NCBI RefSeq assembly: GCF_033449965.1
Contig: NZ_CP137761.1
Span: 248,001 to 312,000, forward strand
Direction: 5' to 3'
Length of the DNA stretch: 64,000 bases
Origin: Bacillus sp. T3
GTDB lineage: Bacteria; Bacillota; Bacilli; Bacillales; Cytobacillaceae
Within the stretch, counting starts at the first letter, position 1. Every line of letters begins with the position of its first letter. Both the position numbers and the translations under genes were made by a program. This document shows positions 1 to 8,542 of this stretch, one piece after another. The notes below the pieces were generated by a model. It was not told the DNA's origin. It searched no databases and was given only the letters and a program-made list of their open reading frames with translations.

Positions 1-407
1 GTGGATACATCAAAGAATTGTGGGAGGAGTTGACCATATAAATTTGTACTCTTACTAAATTCATTGATTGTTTTCTTTGATTCTTGTGAAAATTTCAACT
101 TTTCAAGCATCGTTATTTGGTCATGAACAGATTTCATTTCTGTTTCAATTTGTTTTTCAATTTCTATCTTTCGATCAATGTTTCGTTCAAAAGCATGCAT
201 AATTATCTTTTGATCAATATGCGTGATGCTTTCTTTTAGCTTCGCGACTGAATCAATTTTTGGTACATTTACTTCCCCAATATAGGCTGTTTGGTCTCGA
301 AGGTGGTTAACATTATTATAAGAAGTATTGGTAATTACAATGAAGAATAAAATAATGATAATGTAACTGCCCATTTGTTTCACATTCATTGATACTTTAC
401 TAAACAT
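1..407 (-). CDS. Methyl-accepting chemotaxis protein, N-terminal part (runs off the window)
   Basis: The reading frame on the minus strand is open from an ATG at 407 to the window edge, preceded by a GAGGTG ribosome binding site. The protein starts with a short basic stretch and a transmembrane helix rich in I, L and F (about residues 13-24). A helical extracellular segment follows with the feel of a four-helix-bundle sensor (4HB_MCP-type), including the stretch DQTAYIGEVNVPKIDSV. Such receptors sense a ligand outside the cell and signal to CheA through a cytoplasmic domain that is not in this window. The receptor identity rests on the N-terminal pattern only; a histidine kinase or GGDEF protein with the same sensor cannot be excluded. 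Confidence 0.6.
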   Translation of the reverse strand, partial: MFSKVSMNVKQMGSYIIIILFFIVITNTSYNNVNHLRDQTAYIGEVNVPKIDSVAKLKESITHIDQKIIMHAFERNIDRKIEIEKQIETEMKSVHDQITMLEKLKFSQESKKTINEFSKSTNLYGQLLPQFFDVS

Positions 408-599
408 ATTTGCTGCACCTCTTCTAGATTGCCAAAATTATTTGCTAGGAATAGCAATGCTAAACTAATAATATAGGTAAATATAACCACTAGTTATGAT
501 AAAAATCACGCTTCTACAAAGGGGAAATCAATTTCAAGGAAAGTGACAAAGAATCATCATATTTTGTAAGAACAGAAAAATTGTTTTGAAAGATAAATA

Positions 600-664
600 A
601 AAAACACTTAAGATTCCTGTTTGGTTTGTACTGACTAACCTACAGAATATCTAAAAAGTGTTTA
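600..664 (-). terminator. Terminator of the PilZ gene
   Basis: Read on the minus strand, AAACACTT pairs with AAGTGTTT across an imperfect long hairpin and is followed by a T-rich tract. It lies directly behind the PilZ-domain gene. Confidence 0.5.
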
Positions 665-1018
665 TTTTGTGTTTCTATAAAATTTATTATTATCTATAAA
701 ATTATAATCAAATTTTACACCATATTCATTGAATTGATGGGGAAGCCTATTCTTACGAATAATTTTCCCGAAAAGTATAAGATTCTTATTATTAAGTACC
801 ATTCTAATTTTATAGACAGCAATATAATTTATCGGAAATTCAATTTTATGGACAAATCGCAGTCCACTTGCACTCATATCAAGGACAAACATATCAATTG
901 CTTTTCTATAATTGAACTCTTGATTAAATGCTTCGGTTACCAGTTCAATTGTAGCCGGAATACCTCTATTAAAATATGTTCGATTATATTCGCGCCGCCG
1001 ATTATAGGATTGGATCAT
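662..1018 (-). CDS. PilZ-domain protein, putative c-di-GMP receptor
   Basis: A 118-residue protein that is essentially one PilZ domain. The N-terminus carries the RxxxR-type arginine motif (RRREYNR, residues 7-13), and DMSASGLRF near residues 47-55 matches the second (D/N)xSxxG motif. Together these bind cyclic di-GMP in the family. An AGGAGGAA ribosome binding site four bases before the ATG fixes the start. The gene stands alone, between a chemoreceptor gene and a prepilin operon on the other strand, a setting that fits control of motility or surface attachment. Its partner protein is unknown. Confidence 0.8.
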   Translation of the reverse strand: MIQSYNRRREYNRTYFNRGIPATIELVTEAFNQEFNYRKAIDMFVLDMSASGLRFVHKIEFPINYIAVYKIRMVLNNKNLILFGKIIRKNRLPHQFNEYGVKFDYNFIDNNKFYRNTK

Positions 1019-1259
1019 CGTGTTCCTCCTACACTAGATATTTTGAAATATTATAGCATTGTATTTTTTCCTTTGCAGCTATTATCGTTTCTATAATTGA
1101 TGCTTCTTAAAGAAAAGACGGATATAAAGAATTAAATTGTTACGAATTCGGAAAAATAAAACATAGGAGTGATAAGTCTATATATCCTTATCAAATATTT
1201 AGGTATAATAAATTAATTTGATAAATTTAAAAACTATATTATTTGAGGGGAAGGTTTAG

Positions 1260-1724
1260 GTGATTTTATTTAAAAGGCTAAAACCAAAAATAATGAACCA
1301 AGCTGGTCTAACACTAACAGAAATTTTGGTCTCCTTAGTACTCATATCAATTGTCCTGATTACGTTCTTTAGTTTTTTTAGTCAGACTACATTATTTTCC
1401 GGAAAAAATGAAGAAAGGCTAGTTGCGTTTCATTTAGCTACGAAAACATTAAATATCGTGGAAAGCAATTATAAAAATACATCCATCTCAAGTGATAATC
1501 TCTTATTAAGTTGTGGAAATTACCCCCTTGAATTAAAATCGGCTCTACAAGCCTCTACTTGTTATTATCATAATAACAATAAAAATTATTACCCAGAAAT
1601 TGTCTTATCAAAACAATTGGATATGCCTACCTTATACGTAATTCAAATTAAAATTTACAATTCTCCCAATAGTACAGAACGAAAACTACTTTCGGAAACT
1701 TATGGGTATGTAAGGGTGAAGTAA
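1260..1724 (+). CDS. Type IV prepilin-like protein (minor pilin)
   Basis: A 154-residue protein with a class III prepilin leader. A short basic head is followed by the cleavage region AGLTLTEILVSLVL, with Glu at the +5 position after the Gly, and a hydrophobic helix. Prepilin peptidase would cut after the Gly and methylate the new N-terminus. The globular part has cysteines at about residues 77 and 92 that could form a disulfide. GTG is chosen as start because GAGGGGAAGG lies just upstream. It is the first gene of a three-gene operon of prepilin-like proteins. No pilus ATPase, platform protein or peptidase is in the window, so it probably acts with machinery encoded elsewhere. Confidence 0.8.
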   Translation: MILFKRLKPKIMNQAGLTLTEILVSLVLISIVLITFFSFFSQTTLFSGKNEERLVAFHLATKTLNIVESNYKNTSISSDNLLLSCGNYPLELKSALQASTCYYHNNNKNYYPEIVLSKQLDMPTLYVIQIKIYNSPNSTERKLLSETYGYVRVK

Positions 1725-1725
1725 G

Positions 1726-2202
1726 ATGATCTTCAAAAATAACAAAGGTTTAACATTAGTTGAATTACTGCTAACGCTTGCGATATCCCTTAGTATTATG
1801 GTGCTTGTTTCCAGTATGTTATTTCAAAGCTTTCGAAGTAAAGAAATAAGTGATACTCATGTAAATCTCCGCCAAGAGGCTAATCTGATACTATCAATGT
1901 TTTCTAGTGCCCAAGTAAGTGGAGCAGGTACAACCTTTGATATTAGTTATCAGCGTATCAATGCGAAAGAATGGGAATTAAAAATAGGAAATCAGGAAAT
2001 AGTCAATCCAAGCTATGATATTTCATTGGAGATGGTAGTGGGAAGCAATACTGCATCCATTATTATTGATCCAAGAACTATTCAGCAAATTAGTATGACA
2101 ATCAATAAGAAACAAAAGCTAAACATAAAAAGCTTAACATTAATTGACAAAAAGGACACAAATAATAAGTTTGAGATTAGTAGTGTTATTAGCAGGTTGT
2201 AA
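1726..2202 (+). CDS. Type IV prepilin-like protein (PilW/ComG-like minor pilin)
   Basis: A 158-residue protein with the prepilin cleavage motif KGLTLVELLLTLAIS starting at residue 7, again with Glu at +5, followed by a long hydrophobic helix. The rest is a soluble, beta-rich domain without recognised motifs. The ATG comes directly after the stop codon of the preceding pilin gene, so the two are very likely translated together. It is probably a minor pilin or pseudopilin of the same fibre. Confidence 0.8.
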   Translation: MIFKNNKGLTLVELLLTLAISLSIMVLVSSMLFQSFRSKEISDTHVNLRQEANLILSMFSSAQVSGAGTTFDISYQRINAKEWELKIGNQEIVNPSYDISLEMVVGSNTASIIIDPRTIQQISMTINKKQKLNIKSLTLIDKKDTNNKFEISSVISRL

Positions 2203-2217
2203 TGGAGGAAAAACTGG

Positions 2218-3207
2218 ATGAAGGTCTCACGAAATGAACGTGGATATGTTTTAGTTATTGTCCTTATGCTAATCATGATCATTACCATTTTTGCCATGGT
2301 GCTTATTCCAAAAGCAATTAGTACGATGAAGCAGATTGGGATAAGCGAAGGTACGACCCAGACAAAACAAATGGCTGAAATGGGCGTTGAATACGCAGAA
2401 GCTTTTTTACAAAACCAAGTCAATCAAGCTATAGCAGATGTAAAAGAGATTACACAAACAAATAAGACGGTAAACCATGATACACTATACTGTGAAAAAC
2501 TAACGGAACGTTTGAACGCAACCACGTTATTAAAAGACATCTCAATGAACGGCAATCAAAATTATTCTTTTCAAGTAAAATACGCAGGAGCACGTACAAT
2601 TACATCTAAAGACAATGTATCCTGTACTGGTTTTACGAGTATGAAAGTTCCGGTTCAAAGCACAGGCAAGGTCGAAGGAAAAGGAACAAAGCAGTTAAAT
2701 GCCAAATTTATCATTAATAATAAAGGTCAAATTCTATCTACTCAACCCATTTCGACTACGCCTGTCGACCCGAATATATTGGCAATGGATCCGGTATTTT
2801 CTATAGTCGACCTGTCAGGAAAAGATGTATCAGAGCTGTATCGGTCAGCCAAGTTTCTAAATAAAATTTTTATAAGAGGAAACGGACGGCTTTTAATTGG
2901 TGGAAATGCATGGTTAGCAGGAAATCCTGATTCAATTGAATTTAAAGGTAGTAACGGCATGCTTATTATTTCAGGTAATGCTTACTTTACGAATAAAGTG
3001 AAAATCAGCGGAAGTGGGGCAAACTATATATGTATTAAAGGAAATGCCTACCTTTATAACGCTGCAACGAATAAATGGGATCCCTATCCTGCTGTTAAAG
3101 AATCGGGTTCATGTCCGAATATCCCGGAAGTTCAAACGCGTGTTGAGTATTTCTATGATTACAATGAGTGGGAGATAGACGATAACCAACTTGATGTTCA
3201 ATATTAA
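2218..3207 (+). CDS. PilX-like prepilin with a repetitive, polymer-type C-terminus
   Basis: A 329-residue protein, preceded by GGAGG. The N-terminal pattern RNERGYVLVIVLMLIMIITI resembles PilX-type pilus assembly proteins: a Gly followed by a hydrophobic helix without the usual Glu. The C-terminal third repeats a short motif, GGNAWLAG, SGNAYFTN and KGNAYLYN (about residues 228-280), as expected for coils of a beta-helix or bactofilin-like fold. Combined with the two preceding prepilins, this suggests a tip or scaffold component. The family assignment is by pattern only. Confidence 0.65.
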   Translation: MKVSRNERGYVLVIVLMLIMIITIFAMVLIPKAISTMKQIGISEGTTQTKQMAEMGVEYAEAFLQNQVNQAIADVKEITQTNKTVNHDTLYCEKLTERLNATTLLKDISMNGNQNYSFQVKYAGARTITSKDNVSCTGFTSMKVPVQSTGKVEGKGTKQLNAKFIINNKGQILSTQPISTTPVDPNILAMDPVFSIVDLSGKDVSELYRSAKFLNKIFIRGNGRLLIGGNAWLAGNPDSIEFKGSNGMLIISGNAYFTNKVKISGSGANYICIKGNAYLYNAATNKWDPYPAVKESGSCPNIPEVQTRVEYFYDYNEWEIDDNQLDVQY

Positions 3208-3213
3208 AATGAC

Positions 3214-3247
3214 ACCTCAAGCATGTTGAACAGGCTTGAGGTTTTTT
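3214..3247 (+). terminator. Terminator of the prepilin operon
   Basis: ACCTCAAGC pairs with GCTTGAGGT around an 11-base loop, followed by a run of six T. It sits six bases behind the last prepilin gene. Confidence 0.85.
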
Positions 3248-3418
3248 ATTTATGCATATGACCAGATAGAGAGCAATAGTTTTGCTTTCATAGCCTTAGT
3301 GAATCGAGTATAATACTATCTTAAAAAACATTTAGCCTCTTCCTATATGAGTACAAACATTATATAATTTAGATAAAAATCATCTAATATTGATATGGAT
3401 AATTAAAGGGGTAAAACG

Positions 3419-4321
3419 ATGGAGCTCAGGCAATTACGCTATTTTATTGAAGTAGCGAAACGCGAGCACGTTTCAGAAGCTGCTCAGCATATACATGTGG
3501 CCCAATCTGCAATAAGCCGACAAATAAGCAACTTAGAAGATGAGCTAGGGGTCCAATTATTTGAAAAAGAAGGACGGAATGTTAAACTTACACCAGTTGG
3601 GAAATTGTTTTTAGAGCATGCTGAAACTGCGCTAAAAGCAATTGAGTATGCAAAACAGCAAATTGATGACTACTTAAATCCGGAAAAAGGGATCATTAAA
3701 ATTGGATTTCCTACTAGTTTGGCCAGCCATTTCATGCCGACGGTGATCTCAGCCTTTAAAGAGGAACATACAAATGTTGATTTTCAGCTTAGACAAGGCT
3801 CATATAAATTCTTGATTGAAGCGGTTAAAAATCGTGAAATCAATATTGCCTTTCTCGGTCCAGTCCCGCCTGAGGATGAAGATATAGAAAGCCATATTTT
3901 ATTTTCAGAGAATATATCGGCGCTATTACCTGTGAATCATCCTTTAGCAGAGCGGAATAGTATCAGGTTGAATGATTTAAGGACGGATGAATTTGTGCTT
4001 TTTCCTGAAGGAATGATTTTGCATCGGATTGCGATTGATGCCTGCAGACAAGCTGGTTTTTCACCAAATGTCTCGACTGTTGGTGAGGATTTGGATGCGA
4101 TAAAAGGACTTGTTGCGGCATCGATGGGAGTAACCCTTCTTCCAGAAAGCACATTTGATGAAACACCACCACGCTTTACGGTAAAAGTTCCACTTGAATA
4201 TCCGCATGTGAGGAGAACGGTTGGCTTGATTATCCCGAAACGACGGGAGCTGGCTCCTTCTGAAAAAGCCTTTTATGGATTTGTCAAAGAGTTCTTTTTA
4301 CGCTTAGAGCGGTATAAATAA
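3419..4321 (+). CDS. gltC: LysR-family regulator GltC
   Basis: A 300-residue LysR-type regulator. The N-terminal winged helix-turn-helix (residues 1-60) begins MELRQLRYFIEVAKREHVSE and contains QSAISRQISNLEDELG. The remainder is the periplasmic-binding-like effector domain. Long stretches (KIGFPTSLASHFMPTVISAF, LDAIKGLVAASMGVTLLPES) agree closely with my memory of B. subtilis GltC, the activator of glutamate synthase gltAB. The usual divergent gltAB genes are not next to it here; the upstream neighbour is the prepilin operon. The start is supported by GGGG seven bases upstream. Confidence 0.85.
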   Translation: MELRQLRYFIEVAKREHVSEAAQHIHVAQSAISRQISNLEDELGVQLFEKEGRNVKLTPVGKLFLEHAETALKAIEYAKQQIDDYLNPEKGIIKIGFPTSLASHFMPTVISAFKEEHTNVDFQLRQGSYKFLIEAVKNREINIAFLGPVPPEDEDIESHILFSENISALLPVNHPLAERNSIRLNDLRTDEFVLFPEGMILHRIAIDACRQAGFSPNVSTVGEDLDAIKGLVAASMGVTLLPESTFDETPPRFTVKVPLEYPHVRRTVGLIIPKRRELAPSEKAFYGFVKEFFLRLERYK

Positions 4322-4331
4322 TCGTTAGGAA

Positions 4332-4358
4332 AGACAGTCACTTAAGACTGTCTTTTTT
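4332..4358 (+). terminator. Terminator of gltC
   Basis: AGACAGTC pairs with GACTGTCT around a six-base loop and is followed by a run of T. Confidence 0.85.
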
Positions 4359-4538
4359 GTAATTATGAATATTTTTCTACTTTTCTCCAAAATCAGATAA
4401 AAATTGTAAGCGTTTTAGTATAATGGAATTTGTATGAAATATTAAATAAATTTAAAAATTAAAATAAAAATAGAGATGAGCATAATTCTAAGATTTGCAA
4501 AAGGTACGTTCATATCTCTGTCTATGGAGGGAATCAAA

Positions 4539-4817
4539 ATGTATTGTTCCAATTGTGGAGTAGTAATTTCTGAAGCAGCCGAGATTTGTCCTAAATGTGG
4601 TGTAAGACCTTTTCGCACTAAGGATTTTTGCTATAGCTGTGGGGAACGGAATTATAATAAGTATCAGGTTGAGTGTATGCATTGCGGAACGGATTTAAAC
4701 GCCAGGACTGTAAGCGCTTCAACGATGATAAATATGAACCAATCGTGGTTTGCTGCCATTCAATCCACTCTTCCAGATGGATTTAGGCAACTTATTGTTA
4801 AATTTAAAAGGGAATAA
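4539..4817 (+). CDS. Small zinc-ribbon protein
   Basis: A 92-residue protein with four CxxC pairs (CSNCG, CPKCG, CYSCG, CMHCG) within the first 60 residues, arranged as two consecutive zinc ribbons. The C-terminal 30 residues are mildly hydrophobic and basic. The ATG at 4539 is chosen because TGGAGGG lies at good distance; an upstream in-frame start at 4476 has no ribosome binding site. Function unknown. Double zinc ribbons of this kind often sit at the N-terminus of larger membrane proteins, but this one ends after the second ribbon. Confidence 0.75.
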   Translation: MYCSNCGVVISEAAEICPKCGVRPFRTKDFCYSCGERNYNKYQVECMHCGTDLNARTVSASTMINMNQSWFAAIQSTLPDGFRQLIVKFKRE

Positions 4818-4834
4818 TAACGATATAGAGGAAA

Positions 4835-4867
4835 AGGCCTAGAGATCAAATCTCTAGGCCTTTTTAT
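4835..4867 (+). terminator. Terminator of the zinc-ribbon gene
   Basis: An 11-bp perfect stem (AGGCCTAGAGA with its complement) around a five-base loop, followed by TTTTTATT. Confidence 0.9.
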
Positions 4868-4881
4868 TAATCAATGTAATG

Positions 4882-4923
4882 TCGCAATTTCGTCACAATA
4901 TTAGCCATAAAGAGTCATATATT
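4882..4923 (+). promoter_or_regulatory. Putative FNR-dependent promoter of nosD-nosL-nosY-nosF
   Basis: TCGCAATTTCGTCACA (4882-4897) has a perfect right half and a degenerate left half of the Bacillus Fnr consensus TGTGA-N6-TCACA. A -10 hexamer TATATT at 4918-4923 puts the start near 4930, so the box is centred at about -41, the class II activator position. The imperfect left half keeps confidence low. Confidence 0.4.
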
Positions 4924-4964
4924 GTCATTTTTTGAAGTGCTATATTGAGGATGAGGTGTGGAAC

Positions 4965-6257
4965 ATGCTACCAAAAATGAAACTGGCAGGGATTCTGCTT
5001 TTGTTTATTACGATGATTGGATCAACCAAGGTGGCAGCGAGCAGTAACCTTCAAGTACTCATTGATCAAGCTAAAGCGGGTGAAACGGTTATCATCCCTA
5101 GTGGCACTTATACGGGCTCAATCTCCATTAAGAAACCATTAACGATTATTGGACAAGACAAGGTAAAGATAAAAGCGGATGGAGAAACCCCTGCAATCAT
5201 CATTAAGAATAAAGGCGTAACGGTTAAGAATATAAACGTCGAGAATCGTACCTCTGACTATGCCATTTATGTAACAGGGTCACATCATTCTCTGCAAAAT
5301 GTGACGGTTAAGACTGCACGCATTGGGATTCGGTTAAATGAAGCTAGTCATATCGAGATTAACGGAGCTAAAGTCACGGGTTTACCAGGGGCAGAGGAAG
5401 TTGGAAATGGAATTGACTTGTACCGTTCTAACCATAATGTAATCACAAACAACAAGGTGAATTACATCCGTGATGGAATCTATCTTGAGTATAGTACTGC
5501 AAATAAAATCATCGGAAATCAAATAACACATTCACGCTACGGGCTCCATTTTATGTACACCGAAGACAACATCGTACAGAACAATACATTAAGCGATAAT
5601 CACACCGGAAGTATGATCATGGTTTCTTACAATGAATTATATGAGAATAACTATTTGCTGAAAAACAGGAAAAATGTAAACTCACAGGGTCTCTATTTAT
5701 ATGATGTACATGACTCAACTTTTAAAGACAATCACATCAATGACAATCGGATTGGGATCATGATTGATAATAGTTTTACAAATAAAATCCAACATAATGA
5801 ATTCCAAGGGAATGCACTAGGCATTATTTTTAAACAATCAACCGATAATAGCATCCTTAACAATGATTTTAAAATAAATGTCACAACCATTCTCACCTAT
5901 GGAGATGGCTCTAATCAAAATAAGTTATATGGAAACTATTGGGATAATCAACAAGGGCTAGACGTTAACGGGGATAGCTTTAGTGATTTAAAAGTGATTG
6001 CCGATCCATATTTTATCGAGATAACTGATAAGAATTCAGCCTTTCAGCTCCTCTTTCAATCACCAGGAATGATGTTGATGGAGAAGCTCTTTAAGAGTGA
6101 GGAGAATCAGTTAGTAAAGGATGTATCACCGGCAATGAAACCAAATAGGCAACAGGAACAAACAAAGACGCTTAATCAGGGTATTATGTATATTTCTATA
6201 CTATTCATACTATCAAGCATTATTTTTTATTTAATGGGGAGGAAGAAGTTGCAATGA
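4965..6257 (+). CDS. nosD: NosD, copper-site maturation protein of nitrous oxide reductase (copy 1)
   Basis: A 430-residue exported protein with a Sec-type signal peptide (MKLAGILLLFITMIGSTKVAA) and about fifteen turns of parallel beta-helix. These show as repeating patterns such as GNGIDLYRSNHNVITNN and YGLHFMYTEDNIVQNN, typical of NosD/CASH-domain proteins. A C-terminal transmembrane helix (LNQGIMYISILFILSSIIFY) anchors it. NosD works with the NosF-NosY ABC transporter in assembling the CuZ centre of NosZ outside the membrane. GAGGTG six bases before the ATG at 4965 decides the start. The gene overlaps nosL by four bases. A second nosD lies at 22.2-23.6 kb. Confidence 0.9.
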   Translation: MLPKMKLAGILLLFITMIGSTKVAASSNLQVLIDQAKAGETVIIPSGTYTGSISIKKPLTIIGQDKVKIKADGETPAIIIKNKGVTVKNINVENRTSDYAIYVTGSHHSLQNVTVKTARIGIRLNEASHIEINGAKVTGLPGAEEVGNGIDLYRSNHNVITNNKVNYIRDGIYLEYSTANKIIGNQITHSRYGLHFMYTEDNIVQNNTLSDNHTGSMIMVSYNELYENNYLLKNRKNVNSQGLYLYDVHDSTFKDNHINDNRIGIMIDNSFTNKIQHNEFQGNALGIIFKQSTDNSILNNDFKINVTTILTYGDGSNQNKLYGNYWDNQQGLDVNGDSFSDLKVIADPYFIEITDKNSAFQLLFQSPGMMLMEKLFKSEENQLVKDVSPAMKPNRQQEQTKTLNQGIMYISILFILSSIIFYLMGRKKLQ

Positions 6258-6856
6258 AAAAGAAATTGGGGTATTTCATGATGCTGTTGATTTTGGTGTT
6301 CGCGGTCGCTGGCTGCAACACAGAAAAGGCAGACAAGAACACAGAGAAGAAGGAAGATCCAAAGGTTGAGGAAAAAACAGTAGCGGCAAAGGCGATTGAT
6401 GAGAAGGTCGACAAATGTGAAAACTGTAAAATGGCAGTAGCGGATAATGCGGATGCCACGGAAATTATTTTGAAAGATGGAAAAACACTTGTGTTTGATG
6501 ACATTGGCTGTATGGTGAATAAATGGATTCGGGCAAATGGCGAAAAAGATATTGAAGCAGCATTTGTTCGCAGCCACCATGATAAAGAGTGGTTAGACTA
6601 TGAAAAGGCTGTCTACGTTTTTGATCCAAAAATTACAACTGCGATGGGCTATGGTGTCATTGCTTTTAAAGATAAAGAAGGCGCACAAAACTTTATTGAT
6701 AAAAACGGTATGGGTAAAATTATGACGAAAGCAGAGCTCGACAAGCATGATTGGCCACAGGATAAAAGCAATATGACCATGACAAAGCATAGCGATTCAA
6801 TGGATGATGGAATGAACATGGAAAAATCATCTGAAGGAATGGATATGAGTAAATAA
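6254..6856 (+). CDS. nosL: NosL, copper-chaperone lipoprotein for NosZ
   Basis: A 200-residue lipoprotein with lipobox VAGC at residues 18-21. The NosL core has CENCKMAVAD (CxxCxM-type Cu(I) site, near residue 55), FDDIGCMVNKW and a C-terminal tail rich in Met, His and Asp (MTMTKHSDSMDDGMNME) that could also hold copper. NosL delivers Cu(I) for NosZ maturation at the outer face of the membrane. The ATG overlaps the nosD stop (ATGA). It is the only nosL in the window, although nosD, nosF and nosY each occur twice. Confidence 0.9.
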   Translation: MKKKLGYFMMLLILVFAVAGCNTEKADKNTEKKEDPKVEEKTVAAKAIDEKVDKCENCKMAVADNADATEIILKDGKTLVFDDIGCMVNKWIRANGEKDIEAAFVRSHHDKEWLDYEKAVYVFDPKITTAMGYGVIAFKDKEGAQNFIDKNGMGKIMTKAELDKHDWPQDKSNMTMTKHSDSMDDGMNMEKSSEGMDMSK

Positions 6857-6867
6857 TGAATGAGTAG

Positions 6868-6897
6868 GAATGAGGTTGATTTCGATCAGCCTCATTC
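6868..6897 (+). other. Strong UUCG-loop hairpin between nosL and nosY
   Basis: A 13-bp stem (with one G-U pair) closes on a TTCG tetraloop. No T run follows, so it is not an obvious terminator. It more likely acts as an RNA processing or stabilising element that sets nosL levels relative to nosY-nosF. Confidence 0.5.
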
Positions 6898-6934
6898 TAT
6901 TGCCTTGCTATACCTGTAGAAAGGAGGAACTTTT

Positions 6935-7753
6935 ATGGATTCCTACGTGTTTTTTCGCCAAGAATGGAAAACATCGCTTAGGCAAACATCTTTTTATCTG
7001 TTTGCTGGATTGTTCCTAATTATCATGCTATTTATTTTCCTTATTCAAATAAATATTGATGGGCTTAGCAGCTTTACAAATATTACGGCAACTGCATTTA
7101 ATGTCCTATTATATTCATTGCCGTTGATTGTGATGCTTCTAGGGGCTTTTTCTATTACGGAGGAACGAGAATCTGGTCGATTTGCGCTGTTATTAACCTA
7201 TCCATTTAAAATGAAGTCATTTATTATTGGGAAATATTTAGGTCAGTTCGCCAGTCATATCATCGTTGTTACGTTTAGCTTTGGTATTTTTAGTGGCTTG
7301 AGCTTTGCTTTTAACGGTACGAGCTCAGTCAAGGGTATCCTGTTAATCTATCTTTTTGCCATTCTTATCACTGCTTCCTTTTTAGCGATTGGCATGTTGC
7401 TTGGAGTCCTTTCCTCAACACGCTGGCAGGCCATGATGATTTCAATAGCTTTATGGTTCATTTTGATTATGATTTGGCCGATGCTTTTGATCGGCAGTTT
7501 AAGCTTCCTTCACTATGATTATGTGAAACCAGTTTTATTAGTGGTTACCGTGCTTAATCCGGCGGAGCTATTACGGGTTTTCTTTGTGATTCAATTCAAA
7601 GGCGGGGCAATTTTTGGCCAGCAATATTATCAAATGATTGACTTTCTAAATGGGTCAGCAGCACTTATTTATTTAACCATCTATCTCCTTCTCTACGTAG
7701 CGGGAATGCTAATTATATCCACCTTTGTGATTGGAAGGAAGGTGCGAAAATGA
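6935..7753 (+). CDS. nosY: NosY-type ABC transporter permease (copy 1)
   Basis: A 272-residue ABC-2 type permease with six predicted transmembrane helices, for example SFYLFAGLFLIIMLFIFLI and ISIALWFILIMIWPMLLIG. A cytoplasmic loop after the second helix holds ITEERESGRFALLLTYP, the EExxGxxxxLLTxP pattern that contacts the ATPase in this family. NosY with NosF and NosD forms the complex needed for CuZ assembly. AAAGGAGG supports the start, and the end overlaps nosF by four bases. Its partner ATPase and nosD/nosL neighbours make the NosY call firm. Confidence 0.85.
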   Translation: MDSYVFFRQEWKTSLRQTSFYLFAGLFLIIMLFIFLIQINIDGLSSFTNITATAFNVLLYSLPLIVMLLGAFSITEERESGRFALLLTYPFKMKSFIIGKYLGQFASHIIVVTFSFGIFSGLSFAFNGTSSVKGILLIYLFAILITASFLAIGMLLGVLSSTRWQAMMISIALWFILIMIWPMLLIGSLSFLHYDYVKPVLLVVTVLNPAELLRVFFVIQFKGGAIFGQQYYQMIDFLNGSAALIYLTIYLLLYVAGMLIISTFVIGRKVRK

Positions 7754-8466
7754 GCCAGCCTATTTTGGAAATAAAAAATATCACGAAATCCTTTCAACGA
7801 AAAGTGGTGCTAGCACCCTTTTCCTTACAGCTTGATGAAGGGCAAATCGGTGTGCTAGTTGGTGGAAATGGCGCTGGAAAAAGCACGATTATAAAAATGA
7901 TTGGTGGTATTTTTGAACCAACAACTGGTGAAATTACGGTTTCTGGTCTAACCTACAAGGACCGCAAAAACTATCCGAAAAATATAAGCTATATGCCGGA
8001 TGATTATCATTTTCCTAATGGCCTAACCGTCAAGGAATGGCTTGATTTTTATTGTAGGTTGGCTCGGGCTCCGAAAGGGAAAAGTGAAAAGGCGTTAAAG
8101 CTAGTCGGCTTAGATACGAAGCAAAATGAACTGCTTAGTCATCTTTCAAAAGGAATGAGACAGCGTCTCTTATTCGCCCAAGCGTACATAAGGGATAGCA
8201 AGTTGCTCCTGCTGGATGAACCGACAAACGGCCTTGACCCTTATTGGGTGTCCACCTTTGCTGATATTTTGCTGCAATTGCGTGCTGAAGGGAAGACGAT
8301 CCTGCTATCGACTCATCAACTTGATGTCGCCTCGGCAATTGCCGATGTCCTTGTATTTTTGCATCAGGGACAAATTTATCATGAAATAGAAGTGAATGAA
8401 ATCGACCGGGATCAACTTCATAATAGGCTCTATCAAATCAATAAGGAAATCTATGGTTTTAAATAG
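7750..8466 (+). CDS. nosF: NosF-type ABC transporter ATPase (copy 1)
   Basis: A 238-residue ATPase with Walker A GGNGAGKST (about residues 38-46), signature LSKGMRQR, Walker B LLLLDEPTNGLDP and the switch histidine in LLSTHQLD. It pairs with the preceding permease, whose stop codon it overlaps, in the NosDFY maturation complex. A bidirectional terminator follows, so the nosD-L-Y-F unit ends here. Confidence 0.88.
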   Translation: MSQPILEIKNITKSFQRKVVLAPFSLQLDEGQIGVLVGGNGAGKSTIIKMIGGIFEPTTGEITVSGLTYKDRKNYPKNISYMPDDYHFPNGLTVKEWLDFYCRLARAPKGKSEKALKLVGLDTKQNELLSHLSKGMRQRLLFAQAYIRDSKLLLLDEPTNGLDPYWVSTFADILLQLRAEGKTILLSTHQLDVASAIADVLVFLHQGQIYHEIEVNEIDRDQLHNRLYQINKEIYGFK

Positions 8467-8504
8467 GTCGGCGATGAGCGGATAGGAAGCTTCCTACTGC
8501 AAAG

Positions 8505-8540
8505 AAAAAACAGAGACTCGATTGATAAGTCTCTGTTTTT
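8505..8540. terminator. Bidirectional terminator between nosF and the response regulator
   Basis: AAAACAGAGACT pairs with AGTCTCTGTTTT; A and T tracts on both sides let it serve the two convergent transcripts. Confidence 0.85.
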
Positions 8541-8542
8541 GT

